Origin: CAYNRE01 sp964399535
Lineage (GTDB): Bacteria; Planctomycetota; Planctomycetia; Pirellulales; CAYNRE01
Direction: 5' to 3'
NCBI GenBank assembly: GCA_964399535.1
Contig: CAYNRE010000026.1
Location: 1 to 64,000 of the forward strand
Length of the DNA stretch: 64,000 bases
Part shown: positions 51,535-61,181 of the stretch, piece after piece
How positions within the stretch are numbered: position 1 is the first letter of the stretch
Layout of the letters: the number at the start of each line of letters is the position of its first letter
The notes under the pieces: model-generated
Seen by the model: the letters and a program-made list of their open reading frames with translations, nothing else
Database searches by the model: none
Told to the model about the DNA's origin: nothing
Position numbers and translations under genes: made by a program

Positions 51535-52656
51535 TCAGTGTCGCCACAGCGCCATGCCGATCTCGAACGCGATCAGGACGACGATCGTGATCTCCAGCGC
51601 TTCGGCCCGCAGGGTGGCTCCCTGGTCGGCCACCACCTGGTAAACCCGATCCAAGACGTCGAGCGATTCGCGAATGTTGCGCTCCCAGGCCGCCAGGTGG
51701 AATCGGTCGGCTAGCAGCCGGTAGACCCGGGCCAGGTATTGATCGCCCACCAGCTTCAGCACGTTGCCGGTGCGTTCGAACAAGCGGTTGGCTTCCACGC
51801 GCAGTTCGCCCAGGGCGCGAAGTTTCCGGGCCTGGGAGCGCCAGAGCGGAAACCACCGACCGGCCAGCGGCGCAACGGCGCGGTAAGCCTCGGCCAGTTG
51901 CGAGTCGAGCCGCTCGTCGATGTGGCGGTATTCGAGCAACTGCAGGTTGACCAATTCGACCGTTTGCAGGGTTTCCTCGCAGTCGTCGTCGCAGAGTACG
52001 GCGGCGCCCCACTCGGCCACGAATATATCCCGCGTCGAGTAGCGCAGATACAGCCGGGTTGCTTCGCGCAGCTCGTCGGCGCTGAGCGGGGCCGGTTCCA
52101 AACGCAACAGCCGCGCCAGCCAAGGGGCTTCGGGCCCCAGCAATACGGCCGGCGGAGCCACACCGAATCCCGGATGGAACTGGAACACCACGTATTCCTC
52201 GCTGAGCGGGCTCCACTGCGGGTTGGTGATCGCCGGCCGCAACTGCTCGAACAAGCCGGCAACCAGCGGGCGGGCCCAGTCTTCGATCAGGGTGTTGTCG
52301 GCCAGGCGATCGGCCAGCGCGCCGAGCTCGTCGGCCGAGAGCCGAAAAGGCAATTGCCAGCGCAGGCTCACCGCGCCCAGATCGAACAAAGTCAGGTTTG
52401 CCGCACCCTCGTAGCCCACCGGCAACCCCGGAAACCGGGTCCAGGGAAGCGCCACGCGAAGCGGCGTGGGTCGGTAGCCCATCGACGACGGAGTGCGCCG
52501 CCGCCGCGCCAGCTCCGGTTGCTGGCCCGGAACCAGCTCGGCCGCCCGAGCCAGGTCGATCTCGTCTCCCCAGTCGAAGGCCACGAACAGGTGCAGCACA
52601 CCGCGCAGCAATTCGGGGGGCGTGTCGGGAGCGGGAGTTTCTTGATGGAGAGTCAT
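51535..52656 (-). CDS. RMD1/DUF155 family protein
   Basis: 373 residues from the ATG at 52656. The C-terminal third has the typical DUF155 layout: long charged helices (VEANRLFERTGNVLKLVGDQYLARVYRLLADRFHLAAWERNIRESLDVLDRVYQVVADQG) followed by a single membrane segment LEITIVVLIAFEIGMALW at the very end. The N-terminal part is soluble. RMD1/RMND1/Sif2 relatives act in mitochondrial translation or sporulation in eukaryotes; bacterial members are uncharacterised. The ends face the ferredoxin terminator. Confidence 0.75.
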   Translation of the reverse strand: MTLHQETPAPDTPPELLRGVLHLFVAFDWGDEIDLARAAELVPGQQPELARRRRTPSSMGYRPTPLRVALPWTRFPGLPVGYEGAANLTLFDLGAVSLRWQLPFRLSADELGALADRLADNTLIEDWARPLVAGLFEQLRPAITNPQWSPLSEEYVVFQFHPGFGVAPPAVLLGPEAPWLARLLRLEPAPLSADELREATRLYLRYSTRDIFVAEWGAAVLCDDDCEETLQTVELVNLQLLEYRHIDERLDSQLAEAYRAVAPLAGRWFPLWRSQARKLRALGELRVEANRLFERTGNVLKLVGDQYLARVYRLLADRFHLAAWERNIRESLDVLDRVYQVVADQGATLRAEALEITIVVLIAFEIGMALWRH

Positions 52657-52819
52657 CGGGGGGCTCGTCGAGTGCGATCGGAGCAACTCAGGACAGGATC
52701 GGGCCGGGGGAGGAGAGCCAACCTGGCCGGCATTCTACCGCCAAGCCCGCTGGCGTCGCCGGCGCGAGGTGCTTCGCCCCGCGCTGGCCAGTTGGGCCGC
52801 TCTGGAGGATACTCGAAGG

Positions 52820-54979
52820 ATGCAAGGCTGGCAGCGAGCACTGGGTGGGGCGGCGGTGTTGGTCGTCGTCGGCATCGTGGCCTACCACGACCTGGGCAGC
52901 CACGAGTTCATCAACTACGACGACCAAGATTACATAACCGAGAACCGCGACCTGGATGCCGGCTTGTCGTGGACCGGCATCCGCTGGGCCTTTTCCGGTT
53001 ATCACGCCTACAACTATCACCCGGTGACCTGGCTCACCCACCTGGCCGACTACCAGCTTTTCGGCCGCGGCCCGGCGGGGCACCACTGGATGAGCCTGGC
53101 CTGGCACCTGGCCACGGCCGTGCTGTTGTTTTTCACCTTGGCCCGGGGAACCGGCGCGCCGGCCCCCAGTTGGCTGGTGGCTGCCTGGTTCTTGCTGCAT
53201 CCCACCGCGGTCGAGTCGGTAGCCTGGGCCGCCGAACGCAAGAACCTGGTCAGCACCTTTTTCTGGGTCGCCACGATGGCGGCCTACCAGGCCTATGCCG
53301 CTCGACCGGCAGTGGGGCGATACGCGGCCACGCTGGGGCTGTTGTGCTGCGGGCTGCTCTCCAAGCAGATGTTGGTCACGCTGCCGCTGGTGCTTTGGCT
53401 GTGGGATTATTGGCCCCTGGGCCGGTTCGACGCGGCTCTGGCTTCGGGAAGCCCTGCCCAGGTGTTTCGCCGCGGCGGGCAACTGCTGTTGGAAAAGCTG
53501 CCCTTGCTGGCCGCCAGCGCGGTTGCGAGCTGGCTGGTGTTGGCAGCCCAGGGCCATCGCAGCGTGGGGGGCGAGGGCCTGCCCCTGGTCGAGCGCTTGG
53601 GGCACGCCGTGATCGTCACGGTCGATTACCTGGCATCGCTCTTCTGGCCGATCGGGCTGGGGGTCTTCTATCCCTACAACATCGACCGCGTAACGGTGCC
53701 ACGGGTTGTGTTCTGCTTGGGAATTCTGGCGCTAATTACCTTGGCCGCGCTGGCCGCCGGGCGCCGCCGGGGGTTTCTGCCCGTGGGTTGGTTTTGGTTC
53801 TTGGGAACGTTGGTTCCGATCATCGGCCTGGTGCAAGTGGGACTCCAAGACCGAGCCGATCGCTATCTTTATGTGCCTGGAATCGGGATCTTTCTGGCGG
53901 TGGCCTTTGCCCTGCACACGATCGAGGTGCCGGCCTGGCCTCGCCAAGTGGTGTTTCGCACGGTAGGGGTGCTGAGCCTGGCGATCTGCCTGGCGCTTAC
54001 CTGGCGGCAAAACGGTTTCTGGCGCAACACGCAGTCGCTGTTCGAACACACCTTGGCCGTAACCGGACCCAACGGAATCGCGCATCACCTGCTGGGCGAA
54101 GTTTATCTCCGGCAGGGAGAACTGAAGCAGGCTTTCGACCACTTGCAGCGGGCAGCCACGCTGCATGCGAGCCAGCCTCGCCCAAATATCAGTTTTGCCC
54201 GGCTACTGATGCAAATGGGCCGATACCCCGAGGCGGTAACCTTTTACGACCGGGCCCTGGCAGCAAACGCTTCGGCGAGTTTTGCCTTCGTGTATCTGGA
54301 GCGCGGGCAGGCGTATTTGCGGCAAGGCAAGCCGGCCGAGGCGGCCGCCGACTTCGAACGCCTGTTGGCAATCTCGCCCAACGAGCCGGCCGTGGTTTGT
54401 TCGCTGGGCATGGCCCGTTGGATCGAGCACCGCGACGCCGAGGCCACGGCCCTGTTCGAGCGAGCCCTCGAGCTGAAGCCCGACTTTGGTCCGGCACACT
54501 ACCAATTGGCCGAAATGGCCCGGGGGCAGGGGCGGACGGCCGAGGCAGTCGACCATTTTCGCCGGGCCTGGCGAGCCGACCCGACGATTTTAGCGGCCGG
54601 CAACGGGCTGGCCTGGCTGTTAGCCACGAGCAACGATCCGGCCATCCGCGCGCCGGGCGAGGCGGTCGAGGTAGCCGAGGCGGTTTGCCGGTCGGCGCCT
54701 CCCGAGGAAGCCAGTTATGCTGACACCCTGGCCGTGGCCTACGCCGCGGCCGGACGCCGCACCGAGGCCCTGGCCGCGGCTCGTCGCGCATTGGCCGCGG
54801 CCCAGCGCCGTGGCGACAACCGGTCGGCCGCAACCTACGCGGCACGGCTGGCGGCCATCGAACAATTGCCGGTGGCCGAATCCAGCGGGGCCGAATCGGC
54901 CGTTTCCCACGAATCCGGGCCGGCTGGACCTGAGTCGAACGAATCACCCGCCGGCGTGGAAGTACCCGAGAGCCGTTGA
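52820..54979 (+). CDS. TMTC-like multi-pass membrane protein with TPR repeats
   Basis: 719 residues from the ATG at 52820. One membrane helix (8-24) is followed by the acidic loop NYDDQDYITENRDL (32-45), the GT-C-type feature, HPVTWLTHLADYQLFG, and about ten membrane segments up to residue 405. From about 425 to 700 there are TPR repeats (for example HHLLGEVYLRQGELKQAFDHLQRAATLH and ASFAFVYLERGQAYLRQGKPAEAAADFERLLAI). The arrangement matches TMTC-type proteins, O-mannosyltransferases in animals; bacterial members are probable glycosyltransferases of unknown substrate. It lies in one direction with the next gene, 21 bases apart. Confidence 0.85.
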   Translation: MQGWQRALGGAAVLVVVGIVAYHDLGSHEFINYDDQDYITENRDLDAGLSWTGIRWAFSGYHAYNYHPVTWLTHLADYQLFGRGPAGHHWMSLAWHLATAVLLFFTLARGTGAPAPSWLVAAWFLLHPTAVESVAWAAERKNLVSTFFWVATMAAYQAYAARPAVGRYAATLGLLCCGLLSKQMLVTLPLVLWLWDYWPLGRFDAALASGSPAQVFRRGGQLLLEKLPLLAASAVASWLVLAAQGHRSVGGEGLPLVERLGHAVIVTVDYLASLFWPIGLGVFYPYNIDRVTVPRVVFCLGILALITLAALAAGRRRGFLPVGWFWFLGTLVPIIGLVQVGLQDRADRYLYVPGIGIFLAVAFALHTIEVPAWPRQVVFRTVGVLSLAICLALTWRQNGFWRNTQSLFEHTLAVTGPNGIAHHLLGEVYLRQGELKQAFDHLQRAATLHASQPRPNISFARLLMQMGRYPEAVTFYDRALAANASASFAFVYLERGQAYLRQGKPAEAAADFERLLAISPNEPAVVCSLGMARWIEHRDAEATALFERALELKPDFGPAHYQLAEMARGQGRTAEAVDHFRRAWRADPTILAAGNGLAWLLATSNDPAIRAPGEAVEVAEAVCRSAPPEEASYADTLAVAYAAAGRRTEALAAARRALAAAQRRGDNRSAATYAARLAAIEQLPVAESSGAESAVSHESGPAGPESNESPAGVEVPESR

Positions 54980-55000
54980 TTGGTCGCGGAGCGAGTCCTC

Positions 55001-56281
55001 ATGCACAGGCAGACTGCCCAATCGAAACCGAGCAGCCCCCGCCAGCCGCGCCGCGGGCTGTGGTTGGCGACGACACTGGTTTGCGCCGCCCTTGGCCAAG
55101 GTGCTTTGGCCCAAAACCCCGGCAACCCGTCCGACGAGGACTCGCCCGGCGAAGTGTTCCTGTCGCAGATAGCGCCGGTGCTGGTCGAGCGGTGCATCGA
55201 GTGTCACAACGCGGAACGCCGATCGGCCGGGTTGTGCCTGGATCGCATCGCGGGCCTTGTCGAAGGGGGAAACTCCGGTTCCCTTTGGCAGGCGGGGCAG
55301 CCCGACGAGAGCCTACTCATTCAAAAGATTCGCGGAACCGCGCCCGACGGACAGCGCATGCCCCGAGGGCGGCCTCCGCTCGAGCCTGCCGTGATCGAGC
55401 AGTTAGCCGCTTGGGTCGCTCAAGGGGCCTCGTTCGGCGATGCCGATCAACAAACCCTGTTGGCGGCCTTGGTGCGGGCACGGCGCAGCCAGCGGCTTTC
55501 GGCCGACGAGCTTTCGGCGCAGCGGGCCGAGTTGGCCGCCGGGCATTGGCGGCTGACAGCCCCCGACGAATCGCCGCGCGAACTACCGAGCGACCACTTC
55601 CTGCTTCTGGGCTCCGATGCCGGCCAGCCTCTGACGGCCTGGAGTGAAACGGCCGAGGAGCTTTGGAGCCGGTTGCCGGAATTGTTGCGGGTTCCGGCCG
55701 AGCAACCGCTGATCAAAGGCCGTGTGACGCTGCTGGTTTGGTCGCGGCGCTTCGACTATGTGGAGTTTTGCCGGATGGTCGAGGGGCGCGAGGCTGTGGA
55801 AACCGCTGGCGGCCATTGGCGGTTCGACGGCATCGATGCCTATGTTTGCTGGTATGCGCGGCCCGAGCGGGGCAGCGAGGTGGCTCGCGCCGAACTGGCC
55901 CAGTTGCTCACGGGGTTGGTGCTCAACAGTTGGGGCGACCAGCCTGCCTGGCTGACCAGCGGGGTCGGCCGCTGGGTCGCCGTGCGGCTGACTCCCCGCC
56001 ATCCCGACCAGCGCGGCTGGACCCAAGCGGCCGCCGCGGCGCTGGCGGCTCAGGCCAAGCCGTCCGAAATCTGGAAAACGCCCCTGCCCCCCGAGGAGTC
56101 GGCCGCGGTGAGCTACGCCCTGGTCGATGCGCTGGCCAAAGACCGGGGGCGATGGGGCCGCTTCTTGGGCCAACTGGCCGAGGGCCAGGCCGCCGACGCC
56201 GCGCTGCTGGATTGCTACGGGGTGGACCTGCCGACGCTTACGGCTCGATTGGCCGTGCAGCTCAGCAAACGTCGCCGATAA
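55001..56281 (+). CDS. Exported protein with an N-terminal cytochrome-c-like PSCyt1 domain
   Basis: 426 residues from the ATG at 55001. A signal peptide (about 17-38) is followed by a cytochrome-c-type domain with C65-IE-C68-H69 and GTAPDGQRMPRGRPPLEPAVIEQLAAWV, as at the start of PSD1 proteins. Unlike those, no DUF1549 or DUF1553 follows; the remaining 280 residues look like an alpha/beta domain (HFLLLGSDAG...LLVWSRRFDYVEFCRMVEGRE) of unknown type. It is preceded at 21 bases by the TMTC-like gene. Confidence 0.8.
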   Translation: MHRQTAQSKPSSPRQPRRGLWLATTLVCAALGQGALAQNPGNPSDEDSPGEVFLSQIAPVLVERCIECHNAERRSAGLCLDRIAGLVEGGNSGSLWQAGQPDESLLIQKIRGTAPDGQRMPRGRPPLEPAVIEQLAAWVAQGASFGDADQQTLLAALVRARRSQRLSADELSAQRAELAAGHWRLTAPDESPRELPSDHFLLLGSDAGQPLTAWSETAEELWSRLPELLRVPAEQPLIKGRVTLLVWSRRFDYVEFCRMVEGREAVETAGGHWRFDGIDAYVCWYARPERGSEVARAELAQLLTGLVLNSWGDQPAWLTSGVGRWVAVRLTPRHPDQRGWTQAAAAALAAQAKPSEIWKTPLPPEESAAVSYALVDALAKDRGRWGRFLGQLAEGQAADAALLDCYGVDLPTLTARLAVQLSKRRR

Positions 56282-56356
56282 GTAAGCGCTATTCGCGCCC
56301 CGGAGACCGCGCCCCGGTTGCCTTGCCCTGCGGTGCAACCCGCGCCCAGCGTAGTG

Positions 56357-57250
56357 CTACTCGGCCTTGAGTTGCTTGCGTGCTTCTTCGATCTGGGCCA
56401 GCTTCTCCGGACCCACTTCGGGGTAGCTCAGATTCAGCGAGCGGATGGTCCGCGAAAGCACCGCGGCCACCACGGCCCTTGTCACCCATTTGTGGTCGGC
56501 CGGCACAATGTACCAGGGCGCCCACTCGGTGCTGGTGGCTTCCAGACACTGCTGGTAGGCCTCCTGATAGGCATCCCAGTGCTGGCGTTCGGCCAGATCC
56601 GAGGCCGAGAACTTCCAGTGCTTCTCGGGCCGTTCCAGGCGTTCGAGGAATCGCTCCCGCTGCTCCTTCTTCGACACATTCAGAAAGAACTTGACGATCG
56701 CCGTGCCGTTGCGCGCCAGGTGATGCTCGAAGTTGTTGATATCGTCGTAGCGGGCTTGCCAGAACTTGCTCGTCGGCTCGGCCCCCGGCACACGCTGCGC
56801 GGCGAGCAGCTCGGGGTGAACCCGCACGATCAATACATCTTCGTAGTACGAACGGTTGAAGATGCCGATACGGCCCCGCTCGGGCAGGGCCTTCATCGAG
56901 CGCCAAAGGAAATTGTGATCGAGCTCCTCGGCCGAGGGATGCTTGAAGCTGAAGACCTGGCACCCCTGGGGATTGATTCCCGACATCACGTGTTTGATCG
57001 TGCCATCCTTGCCGGCCGCGTCGAGGGCTTGAAAGATGACCAGCATCGACCAACTGTCGGCGGCGTACAGCAGTTCCTGGGCCTCGGCCAGTTCGCTCAC
57101 ATCTTCCGACAGTAGTTGCCGGGCGTATTCTTTCCGATCGGCCTTCGGCCGGCTGGGGTCGCCCGCCCAGGCGGGGTCGAAGTCGGACAGCTTGACCCGT
57201 TTGCCCGGGTGGACCCGGCAAGCTTCGAGGATCGATTCGATGTCGGGCAT
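56357..57250 (-). CDS. ppk2: Polyphosphate kinase 2 family, polyphosphate:nucleotide phosphotransferase type
   Basis: Moves phosphate from polyphosphate to nucleotides. The 297-residue protein has Walker A in FQALDAAGKDGTIKHVMSG (about 72-90), then NPQGCQVFSFKHPSAEELDHNFLWR, the acidic lid region GRIGIFNRSYYEDVLIVRV with the Walker-B-like residues, and FFLNVSKKEQRERFLERL. The motifs resemble class III PPK2, which can act on both AMP and ADP; the assignment of class is an inference. The next gene upstream starts 3 bases away, so it may end the LemA/TPM operon. Confidence 0.92.
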   Translation of the reverse strand: MPDIESILEACRVHPGKRVKLSDFDPAWAGDPSRPKADRKEYARQLLSEDVSELAEAQELLYAADSWSMLVIFQALDAAGKDGTIKHVMSGINPQGCQVFSFKHPSAEELDHNFLWRSMKALPERGRIGIFNRSYYEDVLIVRVHPELLAAQRVPGAEPTSKFWQARYDDINNFEHHLARNGTAIVKFFLNVSKKEQRERFLERLERPEKHWKFSASDLAERQHWDAYQEAYQQCLEATSTEWAPWYIVPADHKWVTRAVVAAVLSRTIRSLNLSYPEVGPEKLAQIEEARKQLKAE

Positions 57251-57252
57251 GG

Positions 57253-57756
57253 TCAGCGTCCTTCCGGGTAGGTGGAAACGGAGAGCTCGCGATGTGGCGC
57301 AGCTCCCAGCCGGGCGGCCCAGCGCCCGCGGAGGGTCGCCTGCCAGGCTCGGTACTCCGCGGCAAGTTCATCCCAGCGGCGGGAAACCACTTCGCGACGA
57401 TTGATCGCCCCGGCCAGTTCGTCCAGCGCCAGGCGATCGGCGGGTTGATTCACGTCGAGCGACGGCATGACCTCGCGCTGGACCATCGTGGCCAGCTCGG
57501 TGTAACGGGCTTGCCGATCATCGCGGTTGGTGGCGGCCTGGTAGGCGACCCGGGCCTGAGTTACGGGCCGGGGTAGTTCGGCCAACCGATCGAGCGCGGC
57601 CAGCAATCGTTTTTCCTGGGCGGCCAAATCCGTGTCGAGCTGGTCGAACTCGGCCTGCCGAGCGCGCTCTGCCCGGACCGAATCCAAGGCAAACGCGCCG
57701 GCCACCAGGGCGGCCATGAGCCCGAGGGCCGGAGTCAGCACAAGCCAGGGCTTCAT
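57253..57756 (-). CDS. LemA-associated membrane-anchored protein, unknown function
   Basis: 167 residues with an N-terminal membrane helix (4-24) and a long helical, charged body, partly coiled coil (EFDQLDTDLAAQEKRLLAALDRL). The start overlaps the stop of the LemA gene by 4 bases, so the two are coupled. It has a LemA-like overall form (membrane helix plus helical bundle) but no clear sequence match. Probably part of the same membrane complex. Confidence 0.7.
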   Translation of the reverse strand: MKPWLVLTPALGLMAALVAGAFALDSVRAERARQAEFDQLDTDLAAQEKRLLAALDRLAELPRPVTQARVAYQAATNRDDRQARYTELATMVQREVMPSLDVNQPADRLALDELAGAINRREVVSRRWDELAAEYRAWQATLRGRWAARLGAAPHRELSVSTYPEGR

Positions 57757-58310
57757 GTCAAACGGACCTCGGGAGCCTGCTGGGCCAATTCATCGGGGGC
57801 GTCGAAGAAATCGCGCGGCGGAAAATCGTGGATCCCGGCCACCAGGTTGGTGGGAATCGTTTGGCAAAGGTTTTGGTACAAGTTCACCGTTTGATTGTAG
57901 GCCAGGCGGCGGGTGGCGATGCGGTTCTCGGTTTCGGCCAACTCGCCTTGCAGCTTGAGAAAGGCCTGGTCCGCGCGTAGCTGGGGATAGTTTTCGGCCA
58001 GAACCATGATGCCTCGGACGGCTCGGGCAAGCTCCCCCTGGGCCGCGTTGGCGTCGGCCGCGGTGCCGAACGATTGAGCCCGGCCCCGCAGTTCCGCCAC
58101 ATCGCGAAACGTTTGGCTTTCGTGCTGGGCATAGCCCCGGGCGGTTTCCACCAGGCTGCCGATCAGGTCGAGACGCCGCTTCAGCTCGACCTCGATATTC
58201 GACCAGGCCTGGTCGACGGCATTGCGGGCCTGGACCAAGGCGTTGAAATTCCAGAGGTACCAGCCCACTAGGGCTGCGCAGAAGACCAGGGCCGCGATCG
58301 TAAAGGGCAT
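57753..58310 (-). CDS. lemA: LemA family protein
   Basis: 185 residues: an N-terminal membrane helix (5-22) and a helical bundle outside. The conserved NAVDQAWSNIEVELKRRLDLIGSLVETARGYAQHE (31-65) and the ENYPQLRADQAFLKLQGELAETENRIATRRLAYNQTVNLYN-like segment are full matches to the family, as is FDAPDE near the end. LemA proteins are widely linked to TPM-domain genes, as here. Function is not well known, perhaps in membrane quality control. Confidence 0.92.
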   Translation of the reverse strand: MPFTIAALVFCAALVGWYLWNFNALVQARNAVDQAWSNIEVELKRRLDLIGSLVETARGYAQHESQTFRDVAELRGRAQSFGTAADANAAQGELARAVRGIMVLAENYPQLRADQAFLKLQGELAETENRIATRRLAYNQTVNLYQNLCQTIPTNLVAGIHDFPPRDFFDAPDELAQQAPEVRLT

Positions 58311-58313
58311 TTC

Positions 58314-59561
58314 TCACCAGCCTCCCGAGGCGCCGCCTCCACCGCTCGAACCGCCTCCAAAACTGCCACCCCCACCACCACCACCGCCGCCGCCGCCCCA
58401 ACCGCCGGAACTGGTGCTGCTGGACCGGACCAGCTTGGCCAACACGACGCTCCGCACGCGCTTGAAGTTGCAATGCACACAGCGCCCTTCCACCTGGGCT
58501 CGGCCGGCCGAGACATACGTGGCCGGAATCACGGTGTTCTGGCGACCTTCCTTGAAGGCCCGGGCTCGGCACTTGGGGCAGGTGCTAAAAGAAGAAAAAA
58601 AGCTGACGTACGACTCGGTATCCTCGGCCAGGCAAGCCGGGCAGTACCACACATCGTAGTTAACGGAACCGAGTTTCTCTTCCAACTGCTGTTTCTCGGT
58701 AAGTTTGGCGTCGTCTTCCGTTTCGCTGAGCAGCACCAGACGGGTGCCGCAACGGGAACAGTTTCGCGGCCCGTAGCGGCGAAATCGCCGCCAATGGGTC
58801 ACCAGCGTCCCCGCCACCGCGGTAGCGCTGCCACTGAGCCAGATCCAGGGTCGCTGTGCGCTGGGCAAATTCCAAACTGCCCAACCGGCTGTCGCCACGA
58901 GGGCGGTCAGGGCCGCGGTTGCCATGAAGAAAAAGGTGGGCGAATACCAACGGCGGTAGGTGACGAACCAGATGATGGGAACCAGGAGCAAGGCGGCACC
59001 GCCGGCAATCCAGACCAGGCCGAGCGCGTCGCGCCGCGGGGTACGGACCCACAGCGGGGCGGAGCCGGCCGCGCCCCGCGCGGCCTGTGGATGCTCGCGA
59101 AGAATTCGGGCAATCTCGCGGGCGCCGGCATCGATGCCCTGGGCCAGGTGCCCCTGGCGAAACGGGGGCAGGATCGACTGATCGCGGATCTCGCCACATA
59201 GCCCGTCGGTCAGCAGCGGCTCGAGCCCGTAGCCCACCTCGATGCGCATCCGCCGCTCGTTGGGAGCGACCAAGAGCAAGACCCCGTTGTTGGCGTCGCG
59301 CTGTCCGATGCCCCAGTCGTTGAAGAGCCGGTGCGCGTACTCATCGACCGAGAGCCCGTCCAGCGAGGGAACGGTGACGACGGCCATTTGAGCCGTGGTT
59401 TCGCGTTCCACGCCTTGGGCCAGTTGCTCAAGGGCCTGGGCCATCGACGGCGTCAGCACCTGGGCGAAATCGTGAATGCGGCCCGTCCGGTCCGCGGGTT
59501 GCGGGACCACCACGCAGGCCAACAGGCTGATCACGAAGGGGCCGAGCCCATTCACCGGCAT
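58314..59561 (-). CDS. TPM domain membrane protein with zinc ribbons and a Gly-rich tail
   Basis: 415 residues. A signal/anchor (about 8-20) is followed by a TPM domain (about 25-160; DFAQVLTPSMAQALEQLAQ and NNGVLLLVAPNERRMRIEVGYGLE), then membrane segments at 180-200, 210-235 and 242-262. The cytoplasmic part has zinc-ribbon cysteines CSRCG, CPAC, CPKC and CVHC. The tail is nearly pure Gly/Ser (about 380-415, with a run of 11 Gly). TPM plus LemA is the classic YgcG/LemA pair. It begins the operon TPM - LemA - small protein - PPK2. Confidence 0.88.
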   Translation of the reverse strand: MPVNGLGPFVISLLACVVVPQPADRTGRIHDFAQVLTPSMAQALEQLAQGVERETTAQMAVVTVPSLDGLSVDEYAHRLFNDWGIGQRDANNGVLLLVAPNERRMRIEVGYGLEPLLTDGLCGEIRDQSILPPFRQGHLAQGIDAGAREIARILREHPQAARGAAGSAPLWVRTPRRDALGLVWIAGGAALLLVPIIWFVTYRRWYSPTFFFMATAALTALVATAGWAVWNLPSAQRPWIWLSGSATAVAGTLVTHWRRFRRYGPRNCSRCGTRLVLLSETEDDAKLTEKQQLEEKLGSVNYDVWYCPACLAEDTESYVSFFSSFSTCPKCRARAFKEGRQNTVIPATYVSAGRAQVEGRCVHCNFKRVRSVVLAKLVRSSSTSSGGWGGGGGGGGGGGSFGGGSSGGGGASGGW

Positions 59562-59704
59562 CGCTCCCTGGAGGGAAGGTAACTTCCGTTTTGCTGGGCG
59601 GAGCGGACTCGCGCGGCAACTGCCGCGATCTCACCTTCCGCCTGCAGCGCTCTTGCCGATCCGCCGCGGTCCGCGCGCCGCAGGGCGCGTTTCAAAGCGG
59701 CCGC

Positions 59705-60865
59705 CTAGCAGCCCAGGTGCCGAGAGATGACCAGCCGCTGGATTTCGCTGGTTCCTTCCCCGATCCGCAACAGGGCCGCATCTCGGTAATGCCGCTCGAT
59801 GGGGTACTCCTTCATCAACCCATAACCGCCGAAGGTCTGCTGCCCCTCGCGAGCGCAATACTCGGCGACTTCGGAGCAGTACAGCTTGGCCATGGCGGCT
59901 AGCTGCTGAAAGGGCCGGCCGGTTTGTTTGGCCCAGCAGGCTTTGTAGAGCAGGTTCTCGGCAGCCTCGATGCGCGTGGCCATTTCGGCCAGCTTGAAGG
60001 CCACGGCCTGGTGTTTCTTCAGCGGCTGGCCGAACGTTTCCCGCTCGCCGGCGTACTTCAGCGTCAAGTCGAGCGCGCCCTTGGCCAGCCCCAGGCCCAT
60101 GGCGCCAATCGACAGACGGCCGTTGTCGAGAGTTTCCATCATGATCTTAAAACCCTGCCCGCGCTCGCCCAGCATGGCGCTGGAGGGAACGCGCACGTCT
60201 TCGAAAAACAGCTCGCCCGTGTTCGAGGCCCGCCACATCATCTTGCCGTGCATGGCCCGGGCGGTTACTCCGGCAGTGCCCTGCGGCACGAGAAAACAGC
60301 TCAGTTCCTTCCGGCCGCCGGGACGCTCGCCGGTGACCGCCTGAACGGTGATGCCCCGGGTAATGGGGGCCGCGCTATTGGTGATCCAGAGCTTCGAGCC
60401 GTTGATGACCCACTCGTCGCGCGCGGCATCGAATACGGCCGTGGTCTTCGAGTTCTGGGCATCGCTTCCAGCCGAGGGTTCGGTCAGGCCGAAGGCCCAA
60501 AGCCCCTGGCCCGTACACAAGCCGGGCAGATAGCGCTGCTTCTGCTCTTCGTTGCCGTAATAGTAGATTGGCGCGGCCCCCAGGCTGTTGTGGGCCGCGA
60601 TCGTGGCGGCATGGGAACCGTCGACCCGGGCCAACTCCTCGACCGCCACGATGTAGGACAGATAGTCCATCTCCTGCCCGCCATACTGGGCCGGGATCAC
60701 CGTGCCGAACAGGCCCAACTCGCCCATCTGGCGCGTCAGCTCGAGCGAGAACTCTTCCCGCTCGTCCAGTTCATGCGCGCGGGGAGCGATCTCGGCCTCG
60801 GCAAACTTGCGTACCGTTTTGCGAAGCAGCCGCAGTTCGTCCGTTTCGGAAAAATCGTAGGGCAT
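59705..60865 (-). CDS. Acyl-CoA dehydrogenase
   Basis: FAD enzyme of fatty acid or branched-chain amino acid degradation, 386 residues. FAD-site motifs AFGLTEPSAGSDA (about 130-142) and KLWITNSAAPI are present, as is ETFGQPLKKHQAVAFKLAEMATRIEAA. The catalytic Glu is E370 in RIGEGTSEIQRLVISRHLG, the position used by short- and medium-chain types; the form with GEG and the C-terminal Cys resembles butyryl/short-chain enzymes. Electrons would go to ETF, not encoded here. Substrate is unknown. Confidence 0.93.
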   Translation of the reverse strand: MPYDFSETDELRLLRKTVRKFAEAEIAPRAHELDEREEFSLELTRQMGELGLFGTVIPAQYGGQEMDYLSYIVAVEELARVDGSHAATIAAHNSLGAAPIYYYGNEEQKQRYLPGLCTGQGLWAFGLTEPSAGSDAQNSKTTAVFDAARDEWVINGSKLWITNSAAPITRGITVQAVTGERPGGRKELSCFLVPQGTAGVTARAMHGKMMWRASNTGELFFEDVRVPSSAMLGERGQGFKIMMETLDNGRLSIGAMGLGLAKGALDLTLKYAGERETFGQPLKKHQAVAFKLAEMATRIEAAENLLYKACWAKQTGRPFQQLAAMAKLYCSEVAEYCAREGQQTFGGYGLMKEYPIERHYRDAALLRIGEGTSEIQRLVISRHLGC

Positions 60866-61181
60866 GTTAATTCCGGATCGGGTAACACGTTTCCAACTGG
60901 CAGCGGGTCTTCGTCCCCCCGCACGACCACCGTGTCAGAATACCAAGAATTTTCTCCCCCCGAGAGTGGGTTTGCTTCCGGGCGAGCCGCGCCGTCCAGC
61001 CTGCTCGCCGCCCGGCGCCGTCCCAAGCCGCTCGGCAGTCCCGCCCGAAACTTGCTATAACCAGCGCCCGTTTCGTCCGGGCTAACGGACCCATGGGTTG
61101 GGCCGCCGGGGGCCTGGCGGGGGCAGCCACGCCCGGGGCAGGCAGCGATCCAAGGGCAATCCTCTGAGGGCAATCAGCACG
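60866..61181. other. Intergenic region between divergent acyl-CoA dehydrogenase and SDR genes
   Basis: About 316 bases, no credible gene, no repeat. An AT-rich stretch (AATACCAAGAATTTTC near 60937-60953) may belong to a promoter, but no spacing fits well. Confidence 0.4.

Noticed and set aside
51739..54723. Very long plus-strand open frame of 994 codons
   Set aside because: It is antisense to the RMD1/DUF155 gene and then a shifted frame of the TMTC-like gene; composition is Arg/Gly/Pro-rich with no family features. GC-rich codon bias makes such shadows common.
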